From contig CM059972.1 in assembly GCA_030490835.1 (NCBI GenBank), positions 7,346,264 through 7,410,263 on the forward strand: DNA of 64,000 nt. The letters are read 5' to 3'. The translations under genes and the position numbers were made by a program. Below the pieces are notes generated by a model that was given only the letters and a program-made list of their open reading frames with translations, ran no database searches and was not told where the DNA came from. This document shows, piece by piece, positions 1-13,049 of the stretch (the first letter of the stretch is position 1; every line of letters starts with the position of its first letter). This DNA comes from Annona cherimola (Eukaryota > Streptophyta > Magnoliopsida > Magnoliales > Annonaceae).

Positions 1-89
1 CATGCATTCGCAATGCAGAAGATGGCTTGTTTTCTGGGTTTTTTTTTTAAATCCTAAATCTTATTACTGTTTCTTGTTACTGCAACTAG

Positions 90-684
90 GCTGCTGATTG
101 CTGAAGCTGAGAAGGCTGCAAGGGCTCTCGAGGTGGCTGCTAAGAGAAGTGCACTAGCCCAAGCTTCACTGACAGAAACCCGAAAGCTTATTGCTGAAGC
201 AAGGCACTCGATTCAGAGCATAGAGACAGGAAAGCTCACATTTCCTGGCAACACAAATTTTGTTTCTGTTGTGCCCAACGGGGTTAGTAACCACTTCCAT
301 GAGGCCGTCAAAACCACAGATACGAGTTCAATTCCACAGGCAAGGGAAGTAAATGGAACCCATGCCTTCTCAAGCAACAACAGGTCCACTAGTGATGCGA
401 ACCTTGACACTAATGCTCCGAAGAAATCAGTAAATGGGATAAAGTCCATGCCCGTATTTCAAAATGTAGAAGGAACAGAGGACTACTTGCTGCCCCAGTT
501 CCATCCTGACCATCCAAGAAACCAGTTTGGAACGACTAGTCAGCTGGTTGATCCGCACAAAATTAATGGTGCCGAAGGGAAGTTGGTAGGAGTAGCGGCA
601 GCAAGTGAATCAAAGAGTTTTCCATCTGAATCTCCAAAAAAGAAATGGGTTTGTGGGCGGCTGGTTGAAGTATCCGAGGATTAG
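90..684 (+). CDS. C-terminal exon of an unrecognised plant coiled-coil protein
   Basis: The gene begins upstream of the window. A pyrimidine-rich tract ends in an acceptor AG at 88-89, so this exon opens at 90, the base at 90 completing a split codon. The frame then stays open to TAG at 682-684. The first ~55 residues are Ala/Glu/Lys/Arg-rich and helical-looking (AEAEKAARALEVAAKRS, then ETRKLIAEARHSIQSIE), suggesting the end of a coiled coil. The rest is a Ser/Asn-rich, probably disordered tail ending in KKKWVCGRLVEVSED. No catalytic motif is visible, and I do not recognise the family. An in-frame GTG at 133 is not a start, because the frame is open back to the splice site. The preceding exons and product are unknown. 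Confidence 0.72.
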
Positions 685-2858
685 ACAAGAATGCCCAGGT
701 AGCATTGTATGGGAATGCTAATGGGATGTGGAACATCTACCTTTTTATCAACAGAAAATTTGTTAGAATTAATACCATTTTGTAGCATCTTGTAACAGAA
801 TAGCCCTTTGGAAATTTCTTCCCTTAGTTCACATTAACCGTGAGACGTGCAGTTATGGATTTTTTTTTTTCTTAATAAATGTAGCGCAACCTCGGTAATT
901 TTTGAAAATATTTTAGAAATATTAAAATAAATGCACTTATGGTGAAAATGCATAGATAGGGCATTTGCAGAATAGAACTATAGCTTTTTATATTGGCAAT
1001 TAGGGTATATTTTAAGTACTTTGAGAACAGACTTAAATTTTAAATATTGCTCAATCAAAAAAAATTAAGATATTGTAAAACAAAGCTCATGAACTGATTG
1101 AGACTTATTGGCGGTTTAAAATGCAAAGAGAAAAAGGCTAGCGAATTGCGATAAATAAATAAATAAAAATCCGAAACCTCTGTCCTTAACCTTTATAACA
1201 GTCCATTTGCAACATCACGCAGGTCTATTCTGGTGTCCAAATACATATGCTAAATAGCAATTAGGCAATGTTGCAGGATGTATTTCGTAAATTACCGAAA
1301 CATACGTATAACGGTATAAGAGCAAAACATTATTCACCTTTATCCATTGTCCCTGGCAAAAATGCAGGCTAATATAGAGTTTGAATCCTATTGATGGTTT
1401 TTTCTTTGCGGGGACAACTACAGTTAATCAGCCATATCAAGGCACAAAATGAAGATCCCACCCATTGGTTAACATCTTCCGGATCAGAAAATTTCTGATT
1501 GAATGTGATTTCTCATTTGGCTAGAGAAAAATAGCCCTAGAGTACACGGGTACCAAGTGTCATGTTAAGGCAGTATGAACGGCCACAAGCCTCCCATCAA
1601 GGAAATGTAAAAAATAAAGAGAGAAAAGGACACATAGACCCTCAGTTTTCGGTTCAATTTCAGAAAAGCAGAGAAATAGGAAGCTTTCCTGATTTGTGAT
1701 CCGTTTTGTATCATCCATTGATTCCATTGTCATGGGCCATTAAATGTCAATTCAATGTTACTAACTGAAAGTAGGACAATTAGACATCCGCTAGATAAAT
1801 TTGGAAGCAGAAATTTGCACATGTTCCCACAGAAAACAGAGCTCCACCGCACTATATTAATCTAAAAAGGGTAGAACGTATGCAACGGATGGAAAAAGAC
1901 AGCCGCAGCGCCAACTGCACAAAATAGGAATTAAAACATCAGTGTGGCAACTAAAAAAATCATCAGTCCATCAAAGTAATCGAACCCAGCCTGGACCCTG
2001 AACAGTTACCAGTAGCCTGGAAAAAGACTAGCGTTTATCTTTTCTGCACCAAGTAGACTAGAAGCTTCATTTTCCTGGTGGCAGATAAAAGAGAATGCAA
2101 TCCCAATACACTCCCCAATAACAGAGCAATAATGGGTCTTTGGTTCTACAACAGTGGACTTCTGTAATAAGATAAGTCAAAGTTGTTTACAAGTCGAGAA
2201 TGTGAAATTCATGCAAAAACGCTGTGCACTGCAGATTCCTGAGTTGCCTGTATCCAGGATTTTTGAAATCAAATTGCCATACTCAGGTCACTGCAAGTCT
2301 GCAAGACATCACCTACCAATTAAATTAATTTTCTGCTGTCCGCTTACAAATTTTTTTGCAGCTACTCATTTGGACAAGAAAGCTAGTTTCATTCTATGTC
2401 TGCACAAACTCTCAATAACCGATCACAGAATGAACCAAATTGGTCCCTAAACAAGTCTAATCATCCAACGAAGTTACGAATAGGTTTCGTTGGCGAACAT
2501 GGCAAAAAATTGTTGCATAGTAAGAAATTCACATGAAGATACAGTCATGATAACAGACTCAAGAATCTCTTTCAACAATTCAAAGATCATGAGTATTTAG
2601 TAGGCTTCCAAAACCAAAAGGCAAGACTTGGGAGAAGTTCTCACCAAGTCCCTGTTTAAAATTAACTGACTACCCTTGAACGTCCAAATTTCCAATTATG
2701 ATTTGTGGTTAGAACATTCAATGTGCACTGCACACGAAATTCAACAAAGGATCATGCACACGCTCAACAGTCATGTGAGAGGGCCAACATTAGAAATCAA
2801 CATAAAATAAAAATAAAAGCTAAAAACTCACTACCTTTGTTAGTGTACTGTAATTCAT
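685..2858. other. 3' UTR and intergenic DNA between two convergent genes
   Basis: The 3' UTR of the first gene lies at the left end; an AATAAA-like signal (cttaataaatg) is near 872. The CLSY gene ends from the other side at 2859. The only open frame of note, at 2154-2450, has no recognisable domain and no codon bias. No RNA gene or transposon end was recognised here. Confidence 0.5.
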
Positions 2859-5800
2859 TTACATGAAAGCTGCAGGGCCAAGGCAATTCAGTATACTTGA
2901 TTTTCTAGGCTGGTGGAGAATCTTTTCGAAAATAGCTTTCAGTCTCTCATGCTCAACCATCTCTTCCAAAATTCGATCTTTAGAAATCTTAGATGAATCC
3001 TGCTTGTGAGTGTCAACATCCGTAGAAGAAAATAACAACTCAGACAAACGATCCTTCTCAGCCTGCCGATAATACTTGTCTCCTTCTCTTGTTCCAGATG
3101 TAAGTAGATGGTAAGAGTACACCATTTTATCTTGTCCAATTCGATAAGCCCTGCTGATAGCTTGTCTTTCTACAGAGGGATTCCATACAACATCAAGCAG
3201 CACAACTCTTGAAGCTCCTATCAGATTTATACCTTCACCACAAGCTCTAGTTGATGCAAGTAGGACCCTTGCTTCACTTGTGGGATCATTAAAACAATCT
3301 ATGCAAGACTGCCGGCGGTTTATATCAGTTATGTCCCCATTCATCTGTAATACCTCCTTTCCCTCACTCCAATCAAAAAGGTGTTTAAGTTGGTCTTTTA
3401 AAAGTATCAATGGATTGATAAACTGGCTGAATATCAGAACTTTCTCATTCATTGAATCACATAATCTGATAAACTCGATGACAAATTTTGTTTTGACACC
3501 TGCATCTGGGTTGAGTCTTATTTTTTCCAATTGATCTTTCTCACCGATAATTCCATCCTTCTCAGAAATTTTGCACTCTAGCAAAAGTGAAGGATGCACA
3601 GACAATAAGGAAGTGCAGTATTCTTGATTAAAATTATTCCCAGTATCAAATTTTGCAAGACCCTCAAGCATTCTCTTTTGTAGAGGAGGGGGATGCAAAA
3701 CAAGTATGCAATCTCTTAAGCCTGGCAACTGATCAAGAATGCTGCCTTTATGTACATGAACAAATGGGACCATCAACGACCTCAGCTTTTCCAAATTAGC
3801 ATCAATACCTTTCCCAATAGTGCTAGTTAGATGTACCCACTTCTTTCTCCCATCTCTCCTCTCCAGCAGCACATTCTGCACATTATCAAATGGCTTTTCT
3901 GACCAACTTCGGTACAAACAACCATGTTTAACCGCAAAGTTATTGGCAAATTCAGGCCTAACCAAGCATAAAGTGTTGTAAAGCTCCAAAAAATTATTCT
4001 GAAAAGGAGTTCCTGAAAGGATAATGCGTCTATTGGTTTTAATCTGCTTTAATGCCTTCCAAATGCGGCTGCGTGCATTTCGGGGTGTGTGTCCTTCATC
4101 TAGGACCAGAAGCCCTGTCTTCTCTGTGAGTATCTTACCTATTTCCATACCTTTATCATGTTTGAAGCTTTTTCCAACCAGTTTTTCAAACAAATTGTAG
4201 GTCAATCCCAAGATGCCCTTTCCTTTGTTCCATGAAAAGATCTTCACCAGACGGACCAAGTTCCTACATTTGTCATGACTTAATCCAAGAGCTGCCTTAT
4301 CTTCCTTGCCAGAAAACCCTTTCCTGTTCAAAATATGTATGGGAATGTCGACTTTCCACTTACTAAACTCTTTCTCCCATGTAACAAGCATGCTGGCAGG
4401 AGCAAGGATGATAGGCCTGCATTCTGGGAATACCTCCATAAATGTTTGGATGAACATTATGGCAAGGCGCGTCTTTCCTGTCCCAGGGGCATGTGAAATC
4501 ACACAACCACCCACATCATCATGATGAGTAGATTCCTTCAGTTGCTCAAGTTCAATGCTTCCTGCTAAGTTTTTCCAAATAAACTCAAAACCTTCCTGCT
4601 GGTGCTCATACATAGTCCTTTTCACACCAGGGATGATGTCCCACACTGTCCCTTCAGAAGGAACAGGACATTGAGAGTCAGCATTGACATCTTGGAAATG
4701 TAATTTATGAAATAAAGAGCTTCCATCTACAGCTGAATTATGTCTGTTTGATTTCCCCTGAAAATTTAACTAGAAGTACCACCAAAAAAGTTCACGTTAG
4801 GACTCAACAAGAAATGCAAACATGAGAAAATCATGAGCAAGTATATCTGTAAGCATATCCATTACTATGGGTGGCAAGATGTATCTGATCTCCAGCTGTA
4901 TAAAAGGGCACAACATGCATTTTATTCCAACTTCCTCATCAAGGATAAATTGATGCTCCCCTCTACGACAGAAATTTAATCGATCTCTTTTGAACTCAGG
5001 TGCATTCCTTGCTTCATTGTCAACCTGCCAATCACACATATAGACGCCATTTTTAGCAGAACAAGTGAATTTACACTTTAGAAAAGATAACAAACAATGA
5101 ATAGGATCATAGCAGAACACAGTATGCAACAGCAATGGAAAAGAACATTGACATTACAGGTGACCCTAACAAGCCTCATGCAACTGTATGCACAGAGGCA
5201 ATCTCATCACAGCACACTAAACTATCAGTTGTTCAAATTTACCTAAAAGGACAAGTCACAATTGGGTCATCCTCAACTGGCTACCATTGATTCTCCAAAT
5301 TTAGATGGCATGTGACGGGCATGTCATGGTTGCCCTATTTGCAAGAGATAAGTAAAGAACTTACTGATGCTTAAACTACAGAAGATTTATACACACTAGC
5401 AATGCAAAAGCTTGGATAACAATCAAAGAGAGGTGGGAGATGCACATTGGTTCTCAAACTGCAGAAACAACAACACACTGTGTTTTTACAGAATTCAATA
5501 TAGATACCCCAAGATGCGGCCAGTCGGGCATTAAGGATTTCTACACTTTTAATCCATGATAAAAAATTTCAACCTTACCCTATTTATAACACTGCCAATA
5601 GAAGTAGTTGAAAATTTTTATGAACACTTCAAAATGTCATGAGATGTTGGAACAAGAGAGAACAAAAATACATTTCCATTGAGGAATAGTATGTCCCAGA
5701 AGTAAATTACACATTGTACAGAATAAATCATTTTAAACAACAAAGTTGTGCCAAAGGAATGAATTGATGAAAATCAAGACAGATTGCAGAAGAGTAACAT

Positions 5801-7608
5801 TGCATGTGAAGACATTATATCTCGTGCATGTGGGAGTTCTCAACTGATGTTAGACATACCTCTGGAGGATTGAAACCACATAGATCCCTGCACTTCATGG
5901 CAAAATCAAACTCAGTCCACAATTTATCTCTGAATTTCTCCTCATCAGTTTTTTCTTCCACTTCGGGCACCTTATCATCATTCCATGAGAACTTCAATGG
6001 GAATCGCTTTAAACTCTTTGGTTCCTCAACACTTTGGGTTGGTAACTCATCCTTTGTAGACAAATCCTCAGGAAGTTTCTGCTCCTTGCTCCAAATAGTG
6101 TCGAGAAGAAGCTTAACACAATAGTTATCTTTCAATACCTGATCACGTTTTCTCTTTGTATACTTCCCAAACTGCACATCCTCTCTTTTTGTATTGCCAG
6201 CTACATCCTCACCCTTGCCATCTGCATCATCCATGAAACGATCTCCTCCATCTTCACCTACAACATACTCCTTTACAATGTCATCATTCCCAACATCATG
6301 CTTAGCATCATCTACAGCACAATCTTCACTAACAGCATACTCCTCGTCACTACTGTCATCACTACCAACAGCATCATCAATGACACGGTCCCCTCCATCT
6401 TCACCAACAACACACTCCTCGTCATCACTGCTGCTGTCAGTTTTGTCATTCTCACCACCGTCACTGTCATCATCACCGTCATCGTCGCTACCATTGTCAT
6501 CATCCAGGAAATCATAGGACTTTGCGGCTGCAGGTGCACTCTGTGGGCAATCCATTTCATGGTCCAAGTTCATTGGATCTGCAAAGGTTCCAAAAATTTC
6601 CTCTGGCACCCGATTACAGATTAAATGAGAACGAGTATGATAAGCAATGCTACTGTTCTTCGAATCACCCCCACCCAAGCTGCCTGTTTGATTGTCACCA
6701 GACGCAATGGGCATCCGATTCAATTGAGAGCGAGTCCGCTGAGCAATGCTCCTATTATTTGAATTTGCTCGACCCAAATTGCCTCTTTCATAGTCATCCG
6801 GCAAAAGAGGCACTCGACTCAAATGGGATTCAGTCCGCCGAATAATATTACTGTTCTTTGAGCCTGATCTGCCCGAACCGCCTGTTTCATTGTCTGGCGC
6901 CTGGTTCAAACGGGACAGACTACGTTGAGCAACGACCCTATCCATCAAATCTTCTCCACCCACGCTGCATGCTTCAGTGCTATCATGCCCTCGCTTAGCA
7001 ATGCCACTGTTCTTTGAAACTGCTCGACCCAAACCTCCAGTCTCATCAGCAGCAGCACCACAGCATGAGCCAGATTCCTCCCCAACAGAATTACCACCAT
7101 CACCATTATCACTGCTGATTCTATCATAAACATAGCAGGGAAACTCACCATTCCCATCGCTCTTAGCAGCAGCATCACTGACATCATGATCACCATCATC
7201 GCCATTGTTGGCAACAGCAAAAGTGCTGTAATCATTAACACCATTATCTCCCAAACTAGAGGATGACGGCGACAATGAGCACTGTAATCCTTCCAAATCA
7301 TTAGAAACAGGTCCTTTAGTGGCTTTACGGCTTGACTTGGATGAAGCCATACTATAACGCCGTGATCGAGTTCTTCCCGCAACGCCATTAACGTCGGCAG
7401 GAGTAGAGACCTCGTCATCATCTTCGTCGACCAAGTAGATAATTTCCGGCGATTTTCGCGTCTGTCGAGGGCGAACGCCCGCCCTTGTTGCTGCATCAGT
7501 CTTCCTCTTCCTCTTCCTCTTCCTCTTCCTCTTCGTGCCAGATGTCGGTGCCCGCTTTACTTCTTTTCTACAACGGAGGCGGTAACCAATAGAATTTTGG
7601 AATTCCAT
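2859..7608 (-). CDS. CLSY: CLASSY 3/4-type SNF2 chromatin remodeller (RdDM)
   Basis: Three exons join in phase 0: 7608-5860, 5024-4866 and 4757-2859, giving 1268 aa, near the CLSY3/4 size. Introns are GTATGT...GGCAG (5859-5025) and GTAATG...TTCAG (4865-4758). The start is the ATG at 7608 (MEFQNSIG); the open frame to 7833 begins only with GTG. Residues 1-480 are low complexity: a (KR)n tract near 26-36, four degenerate repeats at 189-336, and acidic runs at 368-470. Exon 2 carries the CLSY-like LDEEVGIKCMLC segment. Exon 3 has the SNF2 ATPase: Walker A APGTGKT (726-732), DEGH (856-859), SGTP (884-887) and QAISRAYRIGQ (1168-1178). Family knowledge: CLSY proteins act in the nucleus and recruit RNA polymerase IV for 24-nt siRNA production. 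All core motifs are intact. CLSY3/4 rather than CLSY1/2 is inferred from overall layout. Confidence 0.9.
6601..7044 (-). repeat. Four-unit degenerate protein repeat inside the CLSY N-terminus
   Basis: Residues 189-336 of the CLSY product contain four copies of a unit of about 30-35 aa with the pattern TGxLGRxxSKNSxIxxRTxS followed by HLxRxP. The units begin near residues 189, 241, 273 and 306. The first is stretched by about 15 residues. The DNA copies are diverged, so this is not a recent microsatellite-like expansion. Confidence 0.7.
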
Positions 7609-8373
7609 TACCAGCACGTATGAACTTGACTTCGAGTAAGCAGGGAAGGAAGCTAGAAAAAAAGCAGGAAAACGAAGAGAATAATAAGAAGAGATGCCGA
7701 AGACGGAGAGGAAGGGTTCAGTAGGGTTTCTACGACAAGGGAAGCGGGAGCCAGGGTTTCTCCCGTGTAACTTAGCCGCAGTGAAGAACTGGAATGGCGG
7801 GAGACGAACAGGCAGTCGAGCCGCTGGCGACACCGCGACTGGCGAGGGAGGAGAACGTGCGTAGATTTTTCAATCGGCCCAATTTTTAATTCCGCGTGAA
7901 AAGAATTAATCCCAAGTATAATTGCTTATTAAGATTTAATTAAAGAATTAATCTCCTCAACTTACTCGTACGAGCGGAATTTTAAAAAAATTCTGTGCTT
8001 TTTGAGTTTATCCTTAAATATATTTAATTTGCTTTTTTTTAAAAAAAATTTCAATTCCTTGTTTTCTTCTCAAGGTCAGAGCGGGCGTACTTTTTCAGTA
8101 ACCTACTCCTCCAGGGACTTCCCTGCGCATGGACTGGGCCTCGTTTTACACGGATATGGTTATATTTTCTTATAATCAGAATCACAGCGGATCCATATCA
8201 GAATAGAAACGTGATCGGGACCTACGCTCAATGTCAGACGGAAGTATCTTTTGTGATACGCCAGAGTAGCAGGGACAATTACAACTGAGCACGATCTTCA
8301 AGCGGGCGGATGAAAACGGGCACTATAATTTGGAATGTGCTTTAAAAATAAATATTTAGATAAATACATTTTC
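7609..8373. promoter_or_regulatory. Upstream region of the CLSY gene
   Basis: The first ~230 bases upstream of the ATG form an open but GTG-started frame, most likely 5' UTR and proximal promoter of the minus-strand gene. Beyond about 7860 the DNA is AT-rich. No TATA box could be fixed with confidence, and no further gene is visible. Confidence 0.35.
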
Positions 8374-8772
8374 GGAGTATAATTATATACATCATGATCT
8401 ATTTTATGTCAAAATACAACATTCATTTTTTTTTACCAATTAATTTTATTTTAATTTTTTCTTTATAAACATTTTTTCTTAACCATATTTAAATTATATA
8501 CAAAGTTTTGCCATTTTATAATATTTTAATTTATTTATTTTTAATTTTTTAAAAAACCATCAATTTCAAGGGCATTTAAGTCATTTTACACCCCTTAAAA
8601 AGCTTGATTTTAAATAATAAAAAATAAATATGTAAAAGTATTGTAAAATAGTAAAACTTTGTATGTAGATCGAATACACTTAGGTAAACATAAAAAAATG
8701 TAACTAATTGTAAAAATAAATGAATATTGTACTTTAGCTCAAAATACGTCATGATGTATATAATCATACTCC
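8374..8772. mobile_element. Foldback MITE, Mutator-like (9-bp TSD)
   Basis: The element is almost one long inverted repeat. The left end GGAGTATAATTATATACATC is matched in reverse by the right end near 8748-8772, and pairing continues through most of each arm. It is flanked by TACATTTTC (8365-8373) and TACATTTTT (8773-8781), a 9-bp target duplication with one mismatch, as expected for Mutator-type elements. It has no coding capacity. The arms carry the motif around 'tttgccatttt' that recurs in other foldback elements of the window. Confidence 0.75.
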
Positions 8773-9622
8773 TACATTTTTCATGTGTAAAATTATATAT
8801 TTGGAATAATACATTTTCCATGTATAAAATTTTATATGCTATCTCATCAAAAGATATATATTTTATATGCTAAATATTCTTAAAAAGCGCTGTTAGAGTA
8901 AGTAGATTGAAACTATTTTTTTTCCTCAAAAATTTCCACGTAACTGGCTGAGTCCTGCTAAACGAAGCCAGACCTGTTTATGGCCACCAGCTGCATTGAT
9001 CATCCCTAAACTGATGAATTCAGACGGCTAAAGATAAAAATATGAAATCAGTCGCTTTCTTTGTTGTGCATGCCATAGAAGTTGGAACGACCGAGCATGG
9101 AAGCTGAGAGAAGGTGCATTCTATTCGAACTGCCTCGGAAAACGGGGTATTAGCTGCTCGGCGAAAAGCGCGCGAAATAAGAACCGAATCCGCACGAATC
9201 CACATACAGATCCGATCGCGCCGTCGCTGACGCTACCAAGGACTAACCGGAGTCTGGACACGCTTGCTAGTGGAATGATCATGGCCTCTACAATGATCAA
9301 TAATCTTATTTAAATAAAATTTATGATTAAAAATTCAAAGTAATCTGCCATCAGAACATTAATCTGTTCCAAGGGCATCGGGTGATTCTCGTTGGACGAG
9401 GACTAACCGCTGTAACCGCCAACTTCTCATTTAGCGTGTAACTTGCATGGAACTGGTCTCAACCCATCTGACTTAACGAGGGAAAAAATTAATTTTAAAT
9501 TTTATTTTTAATGAATTTTTCTAATTAGACTCAATTTTAACTCAACTAGGCAGAAATTGAAACCATTACATGGCAACCTAATCACAAACATGATGCTCCC
9601 CGTATAAATAAATAGTAGACAC
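8773..9622. other. Intergenic DNA, no gene recognised
   Basis: A somewhat GC-richer patch at about 8940-9290 contains only a short minus-strand frame (9020-9205) without a recognisable domain. No transposon terminus was identified. Confidence 0.4.
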
Positions 9623-9872
9623 TAGGGGTGCAACTCGGTTCAAGTATCGGCGGGTCGACCTGCTGGGTACCCTATTTAGGGTTGGTTCAGTTCTGCGGGT
9701 TAATTACCCGTTCAAATTCGAATAGGGTCGGTTCCAATGCTGGGTACTCGGAACCGACCCGGATTACATATTATAATTATAATATATATATACCTAAGCC
9801 CTAAAAATCTAAATGACTAAACCCTCTGTCCCTCTCCTCTCCCGCGTGAGCGCGACCGCATCACCTTCTCGA

Positions 9873-9933
<61 letters not shown>

Positions 9934-10443
9934 ACACACCGCCTGCTCGGCTGCTCCTCTATCTCTTCTCCCTCGACGTGCCGACGCCCGACGCTACTCC
10001 TCTGTCTCTCTCTCCCTTGGTGCTGCTCCTCCCTCTCCCTCTCTCTCCGAGCTCGCCTGCTCTTCTCTCTTTGTTCTCCCAAACCCTAGCAGCAGCGATT
10101 TGGCGATTTACCAGAGAAGGAGATCTCCCAAACCCATTCGACGCTCGTCTGCCCATCCGCATTGGTTTATCCCTCTCATTTTAATTCATCAAATTTGCAA
10201 TTTTTTTTATGGCAATCAGATTTGAAATTCGATTTGAGTTGTATTGGTTTTAATTACTATGAAGTTGAACTTAGATTGGAACCTATTTGGAATCAAACCG
10301 GAACTGACCCACTCTTCAGAAAATTGGGAGGGTAGGCTCCAGACCCACCAGGTCTAAAATAGGGTATGGTAGAGGTTTTAAAAAAATTGGTAAGGGTAGG
10401 TTCCACCCTTACCCGGACCTCCTCGACCCAAGTTGCACCCCTA
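9623..10443. mobile_element. Non-autonomous hAT element with TAGGGGTGCAACT termini
   Basis: The left terminus TAGGGGTGCAACT is matched by AGTTGCACCCCTA at the right end. The flanks GTAGACAC (9615-9622) and GTAAATAC (10444-10451) agree at 6 of 8 bases, fitting an old 8-bp hAT target duplication. Subterminal parts are rich in GGTTCCGACCC-like inverted motifs. A (CT)n microsatellite lies inside. The frames across that tract are simple-sequence artefacts. Confidence 0.75.
9876..9932. repeat. (CT)n microsatellite
   Basis: About 28 uninterrupted CT units lie inside the hAT-type element. They create Ser-Leu and Arg-Glu dipeptide frames that are not genes. Confidence 0.97.
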
Positions 10444-10483
10444 GTAAATACTTTTCTTTCAGCCTTTCCTCATATGTTTGAAG

Positions 10484-10800
10484 AGTGATCCTGTTAACCC
10501 GGGCTAAGTAAATGTCTCACTTAGTCCACCTTAAAAAACCTATTTACAACAACTATTTTGTTTTTTCTTCATACACTTGTTTATCTAAGTGTATTTAATA
10601 TATAAATCAAGTTTTACCATTTTTGGATATGTATATATGTGTGTTCATAAGTTTTCTAAAATTGCAAATATGCATACATAATTTTATAAGTTTTTTAAAA
10701 GTGCAAATATACTTACATAGTTTTTTACGTTTTGTAGATGCATTCTTTTTTTACGAAAATCATAGATGGCATGAAATGAATATTAAATATTTTTTATACT
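10484..10800. mobile_element. One-armed remnant of a foldback MITE (AGTGATCC family)
   Basis: The left end AGTGATCCTGTTAACCCGGG and the following ~130 bases closely resemble the termini of the complete element at 59365-59750 (GTGATCC...GGGCTAAG...TGTCCCACTTAG). The expected opposite arm was not found, so it is probably truncated. The right limit is uncertain. Confidence 0.5.
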
Positions 10801-13049
10801 TCCTAAGCTACCCACGGTAAGACGATGAAAGCATTGGCTCTATGGAGGACGTTATGTTGAGATGAAAATTGTTGACGACTTGAAATATGTTGAGTTGGCT
10901 AGCTAAATAAATTGTCCTGTAAATTTAATTTGAGTTTTTTGTGTTACTTCCGTGTATCTTTGTTTTCATCTACTAAAATTATTTTTAAAAAAATTTGAGT
11001 GATTCCGCTGAGTTTGCTTGACTCCTTATTTGGGTTTTTTAATTTCTTCCAAGAAATGTGATTGATACAGGAGTTTCGTAACTCTTTACTTCGGACGTGG
11101 CTGAGTTCAATTTTAGTTACTTATTATCTTTTAATATAAATTTTAGAATGAGCATGTGATGGAGTAAGTATTTTCCATTTAAACATTTTATAATAGTTTT
11201 CTATTGTTTAAAAAATTATGAGCATTAAAGTGAATGAGTTCGTTTGTAATTTTTATTTTTCTTTAAAAATATAAGAATGGATCTGTGCTGGAACAAGAAT
11301 TTTCACTAAGAATATTAAAATGGATTTCTATGCTATTACAATTTCCTATTTTGTGTTAAAAAATTTCTAGCAGTATATTAGGTTTATTATTTTTTCCACA
11401 TATCTTTTTTTTTTTTTGCTTTAGAAACCCCAAAATTATCATTTTGTGGGCTTGTTCGAGAAGAGACAGCATGAATCTGAGTGATCTTTCGAATGTGTTT
11501 GTCACTCAGTATTTGCATGACAAAACAATTAAGAACACATAAAACTTCGGGTAGATTTTTTATAATGCCCAAAAAGGCAGTGACGTTTTATTGAATTGTT
11601 TACATATATTACGATTTAATCATTTATTTCCATGATTTTAAGGCTGAGGAAATTTTAAGGTTTTACTGGACTCAAAGAGTTGTGATTTTTTTACTTTATG
11701 TGATGAACACTACAATATTAAAAGAGAATAAAGCGGCGTAAGTTCATATGCATGCAAATACAATGCCTCAAAAGATGTGAAACTACTCGGATACTTTCAT
11801 GGAAAGAGAAAAGAAAATTCATGCTACAAGAAGGTGTTTCACACTATCATCATTGATTACTTGGATTTAGTTTATGTCTTAAATATATGCAAGGACCTTT
11901 AAGGGCTATGATGTTTATGATTTAGTTCCATATCTTATATATATAAGGACCTTTTGTTTGTGAAGTGTGACCTTATTGGAACCTATAAGCAATGAACTAC
12001 TGGCATTTATGTTCGTAAGGTTTATTGTATATTACGCATGACTTGATTTGAACCTGAGTGTATTAATAATATGGACCTTAGTGTTGATGAAGAATTAGTA
12101 TTCTTAATTCTTAAAATCAAACTAGTCACTTTTTGGCCTAATTTATTAGAGTTGAAAACATACGATTTTTCTCCTTATTATGCCATGAAAAAATACATAT
12201 TTAATTGCTTGGCTTGCAGCCACGTGCATTTACTTGCATTATATATTGCTAGATCATAAACTAATATTTAATCATAATGCATAGGCATTCTATTCACTTA
12301 TTAACAATGAACATTCAAATCATCTAAGTAGTTAAATATAATATAGCTATCTGTACAAAGCATTGAGGCAAATATTTTTGTTCATTTGATGACAATACAT
12401 ATGCATAAAAAATGCACAATCAAAATTCACATATGCATAAAAAACCACATAATCCATCAAATGTATAATTATCAAAATGATCTTGTACTCTAAAATATAA
12501 GATATTCATACAATTCACTTGCATTGTTCCCATGACATGAAGTCATCTCAAAATGTTGCTCCTCTTTTCTAATTTTTGTCATGTGGTAATAGACTTCATT
12601 CTATTAATAGCTTGAAGCATAGCTTTCACGCGTTGTATAGCTACTTCTATGAACTAGCATTTGTATACCAAAAACAAAATAAGAATAATCCAACATATTA
12701 ACATGTATGAAATTTGAAATTTGAATAATAAACTATTCATGCATATTTGAGAAAGAACAATGTTGGCCGGTCAGGTGCGAGGTTTCTCTTAAAGATAGGT
12801 AGTTCCCCTCTTGTTGTGACAAATCTTGCTGATATTTCTATCATCGAGGAAGAAAAAAGTACATCTTAGGTATTTGAAATATATGTATGATGTGATGAAA
12901 ATAAACTCAACCTTCAAGTAACAATATCATACCTTTGTCTTCTGATGGCACGTCGATGTGTGAGGTTGATTGCTCTTTTCCTCTTCCCTAATCATCCCTA
13001 CCTCTCCCGTTAATAACTCTTGATTGCATGGTCCTTTAGTTGTATTATG
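10801..13049. other. AT-rich intergenic DNA, probable transposon debris
   Basis: No convincing coding segment is present; frames at 11387-11572 and 12071-12259 look random. The rightmost part leads into the MULE transposase relic and may hold that element's 3' untranslated sequence, but no terminal repeat was identified. Confidence 0.4.

Noticed and set aside
6194..6624. Plus-strand ORFs opposite the CLSY acidic region
   Set aside because: They are shadows of the GAN/GAT-rich coding strand; the minus-strand gene explains the composition.
7609..7833. N-terminal extension of the CLSY protein
   Set aside because: The open frame starts with GTG, and no family-like sequence precedes the ATG at 7608.
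9813..10184. Ser/Leu-rich protein gene across the CT tract
   Set aside because: It is a dipeptide reading of a microsatellite within a hAT-type element.
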